A stretch of DNA of 15,640 bases, taken from Cyclobacteriaceae bacterium. Lineage in GTDB: Bacteria > Bacteroidota > Bacteroidia > Cytophagales > Cyclobacteriaceae. The stretch covers positions 1 through 15,640 of the forward strand of contig DAOVVI010000002.1 of assembly GCA_030637245.1 (NCBI GenBank), written 5' to 3'. Positions 13,810 through 15,640 of this stretch are shown in pieces; positions within the stretch are counted from its first letter, which is position 1; every line of letters starts with the position of its first letter. The notes under the pieces are model-generated. The model had not been told where the DNA came from and made no database searches. It worked only from the letters and a program-made list of their open reading frames with translations. The translations under genes and the position numbers were made by a program.

Positions 13810-15640
13810 ATGAAAGTTAATTATATTCTGTATGCTGGTTTGCTGTTATCGCTTGGGGTTTTTTCCTGCAAAGTTTCTGAAAAACAAAGTGTTAGCGAAG
13901 AGCCTGATGAAATTATTACAGTACTGGCAGACACTGTTATTGTTGAGGAGGAGGAAATAGTAGAATTAAAAATATACAAAGGCGAGCGAACTCGTCATTT
14001 CAAACTTACACATACAAAACTAGAGGTCAACTTTGATTGGGAAAAACAGTACTTGCATGGAAAAGCCACATTGATACTTGAGCCATATTTTTATAACCAA
14101 TCAAATATTATACTTGATGCAAAAGGATTTGAAATCCATGATGTTACACTTATCTCAGGTGATAATTCAGAAAAACTCAACTTTGTATATGATGGAAAAA
14201 AAATAAACATCGACTTGGCTAAGGATTATCATAAGGGAGAAAAAGCCAATATCCGGATTAATTATACTGCTAAACCAAATGAAGGAGATGCTGCAAATGA
14301 GTTAGCAAATGATCGGAAAGGACTTTATTTTATAAATCCGATGGGTGATCAAAAAGGAAAGCCACAGCAGATCTGGAGCCATGGTGAAACAGATTCAAAT
14401 TCCAGATGGTTCCCAACAATTGACGCACCAAATCAAAAATCAACATTAGAAATATTTATAACCGTTGATGATAAATTTAAAACTCTTTCCAATGGCACTT
14501 TGGTTTATTCCAAATTGAATGCTGATAGCACAAGGACTGATTATTGGAAAATGGATAAACCCCATGCGCCATATTTATTCATGATTGCAGTTGGTGATTT
14601 TGCACTGATAGAAGATGAATGGAATGGTATGAAAGTGGATTACTATATGGAGCCAGAATATGCGGAATATGCGGATGATATATTTGGGCATACTCCGGAA
14701 ATGATCTCATATTTTTCTAAAATCTTGAATTATCCATTTCCATGGGATAAATATAGCCAGGTAGTAGTGAGAGATTTTGTCTCTGGTGCAATGGAAAATA
14801 CCACGGCATCTGTTTTCATGGAGGATTTGAATGTGGATAGCCGTGAATTGATAGACTATAATTGGGACGATATCATTGCACATGAATTATTTCATCAGTG
14901 GTTTGGCAATTTAGTGACTTGCGAATCCTGGGCAAATGTACCTCTGAATGAGGCCTTTGCCACCTACGGAGAGTATTTATGGAAAATGCACAAATATGGA
15001 GAGGATGAGGCCAGCTATCATTTATATGATGAATTAGGTGATTACCTCATCGAAGCAGAAAGTAAAAAGGAAGATTTGATCAGGTTTTATTATGATGACG
15101 ATGAAGAAATGTTTGATAGCCATTCATATGCAAAGGGTGGACTTATTCTTCATATGTTGAGGAGCTACTTAGGGGATGAAGCATTTTTTAAATCGTTGGA
15201 ATATTATTTGAAATCGCATGCTTTTGGTAAAGCAGAAGTCCATGAACTTCGATTGGCTTTTGAGCATATTTCGGGTGAAGACCTGAATTGGTTTTTTAAT
15301 CAATGGTTTCTGAACGCAGGGCACCCCAAACTAAGAGTGGAAGAAGCATTTGATGTTCAAAATGATACGTACTTAGTTAAAGTTTGGCAGGACCAGGATA
15401 TTGATTTATATCCGGTTTATAAATTGCCTTTATCTTTGGATGTGTGGGAAAAAGGGCGAAAAGCCCAGTACACGATCGAAATAGATAAACCGTACCAGGA
15501 GTTCGAGTTTGATGAAGTGAAGAATCCGGAACTTGTAATTATAGATATCGATTATGTATTGGTAGGCGAAATCACTCATATCAAAACTCCCGAACAGTAT
15601 CAATTTCAATTTTTTCATTACGGAGAAAATGTACGAGCCA
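13810..15640 (+). CDS. M1-family metallopeptidase (aminopeptidase N-like) lipoprotein, 3' end outside window
   Basis: 610 complete codons are visible and the frame stays open to the end, so the C-terminus is missing. The signal peptide (1-19) ends in VFSC with the lipidated Cys at 20, implying a lipoprotein of the cell envelope. An acidic linker (28-52) precedes the N-terminal beta domain (about 60-260). The catalytic domain shows the exopeptidase motif GAMEN (326-330), the zinc site HELFH (358-362) and its third ligand Glu381 in NEAFATY, with the canonical 18-residue spacing from His362. A later Y-A-K-G-G (SYAKGGLILHML) matches the conserved region with the catalytic Tyr. The family releases N-terminal amino acids from peptides. 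The role in peptide scavenging at the surface is inference. No clear promoter is seen in the 78-base gap to the divergent biotin-carrier gene; TAATTTAC (13768-13775) is the best weak match. Confidence 0.95.
   Translation, partial: MKVNYILYAGLLLSLGVFSCKVSEKQSVSEEPDEIITVLADTVIVEEEEIVELKIYKGERTRHFKLTHTKLEVNFDWEKQYLHGKATLILEPYFYNQSNIILDAKGFEIHDVTLISGDNSEKLNFVYDGKKINIDLAKDYHKGEKANIRINYTAKPNEGDAANELANDRKGLYFINPMGDQKGKPQQIWSHGETDSNSRWFPTIDAPNQKSTLEIFITVDDKFKTLSNGTLVYSKLNADSTRTDYWKMDKPHAPYLFMIAVGDFALIEDEWNGMKVDYYMEPEYAEYADDIFGHTPEMISYFSKILNYPFPWDKYSQVVVRDFVSGAMENTTASVFMEDLNVDSRELIDYNWDDIIAHELFHQWFGNLVTCESWANVPLNEAFATYGEYLWKMHKYGEDEASYHLYDELGDYLIEAESKKEDLIRFYYDDDEEMFDSHSYAKGGLILHMLRSYLGDEAFFKSLEYYLKSHAFGKAEVHELRLAFEHISGEDLNWFFNQWFLNAGHPKLRVEEAFDVQNDTYLVKVWQDQDIDLYPVYKLPLSLDVWEKGRKAQYTIEIDKPYQEFEFDEVKNPELVIIDIDYVLVGEITHIKTPEQYQFQFFHYGENVRA

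Noticed and set aside
15430..15618. A 62-residue - strand open frame near the window end
   Set aside because: It lies inside the M1 peptidase gene, whose frame is open and shows conserved domain order.
1..15640. CRISPR arrays, tRNA or rRNA genes, insertion sequences, toxin-antitoxin pairs, phage or defence genes
   Set aside because: Looked for on both strands; no repeated spacer pattern, transposase, cloverleaf-like segment or recognisable defence domain was seen.

Overview
The window looks like chromosomal DNA from a Bacteroidetes bacterium, probably of the Cytophagales type. The DNA is AT-rich, starts lack Shine-Dalgarno sequences, and -7 elements of the Bacteroidetes form TAnnTTTG occur upstream of at least two transcripts. 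The gene families fit too: a long-form NusB, DUF1573 and TPR-like lipoproteins, a YbbR protein with an N-terminal anchor, leucine dehydrogenase, and an ECF sigma factor with a Cys-rich partner. These are lineage assignments from family knowledge, not from a search.

Layout. Positions 1-1065 (+) hold the 3' part of a polytopic membrane protein, cut by the window start. It converges on a lipoprotein gene (1091-2407, -) whose intrinsic terminator lies inside the last codons of the membrane-protein gene. An ABC exporter half-transporter (2610-4397, -) is divergent from leucine dehydrogenase (4544-5647, +), and their predicted promoters overlap. Then comes a compact + strand block: nusB, a YtxH-domain protein, a DUF1573 lipoprotein, yajC, a YbbR-domain protein and coaE (5775-9715). 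A second + block follows: an ECF sigma factor, a small Cys-rich protein, gmk and nadD (9761-11810), with gaps of 7, 3 and 6 bases. It meets the - strand pair pyrH-frr (11823-13104) tail to tail. Upstream of pyrH is a biotin-carrier subunit (13234-13731, -). Divergent from that is a large M1-family metallopeptidase lipoprotein (13810 to beyond the window end).

Functionally this is mostly housekeeping: rRNA antitermination (NusB), Sec translocation accessory (YajC), CoA, GMP, NAD and UMP nucleotide chemistry (CoaE, Gmk, NadD, PyrH), ribosome recycling (Frr), branched-chain amino acid catabolism (leucine dehydrogenase) and envelope proteins. I found no mobile element, CRISPR array, tRNA, rRNA, phage gene or defence island. 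No convincing new multi-gene system stands out. The points most worth a second look are the Cys-rich putative anti-sigma factor co-transcribed with gmk/nadD, a CHKPPGNP...HLDHGD Cys/His module spliced into a lipoprotein, the large insertion that splits NusB, and an orphan ABC half-transporter with Asp at the catalytic-Glu position.
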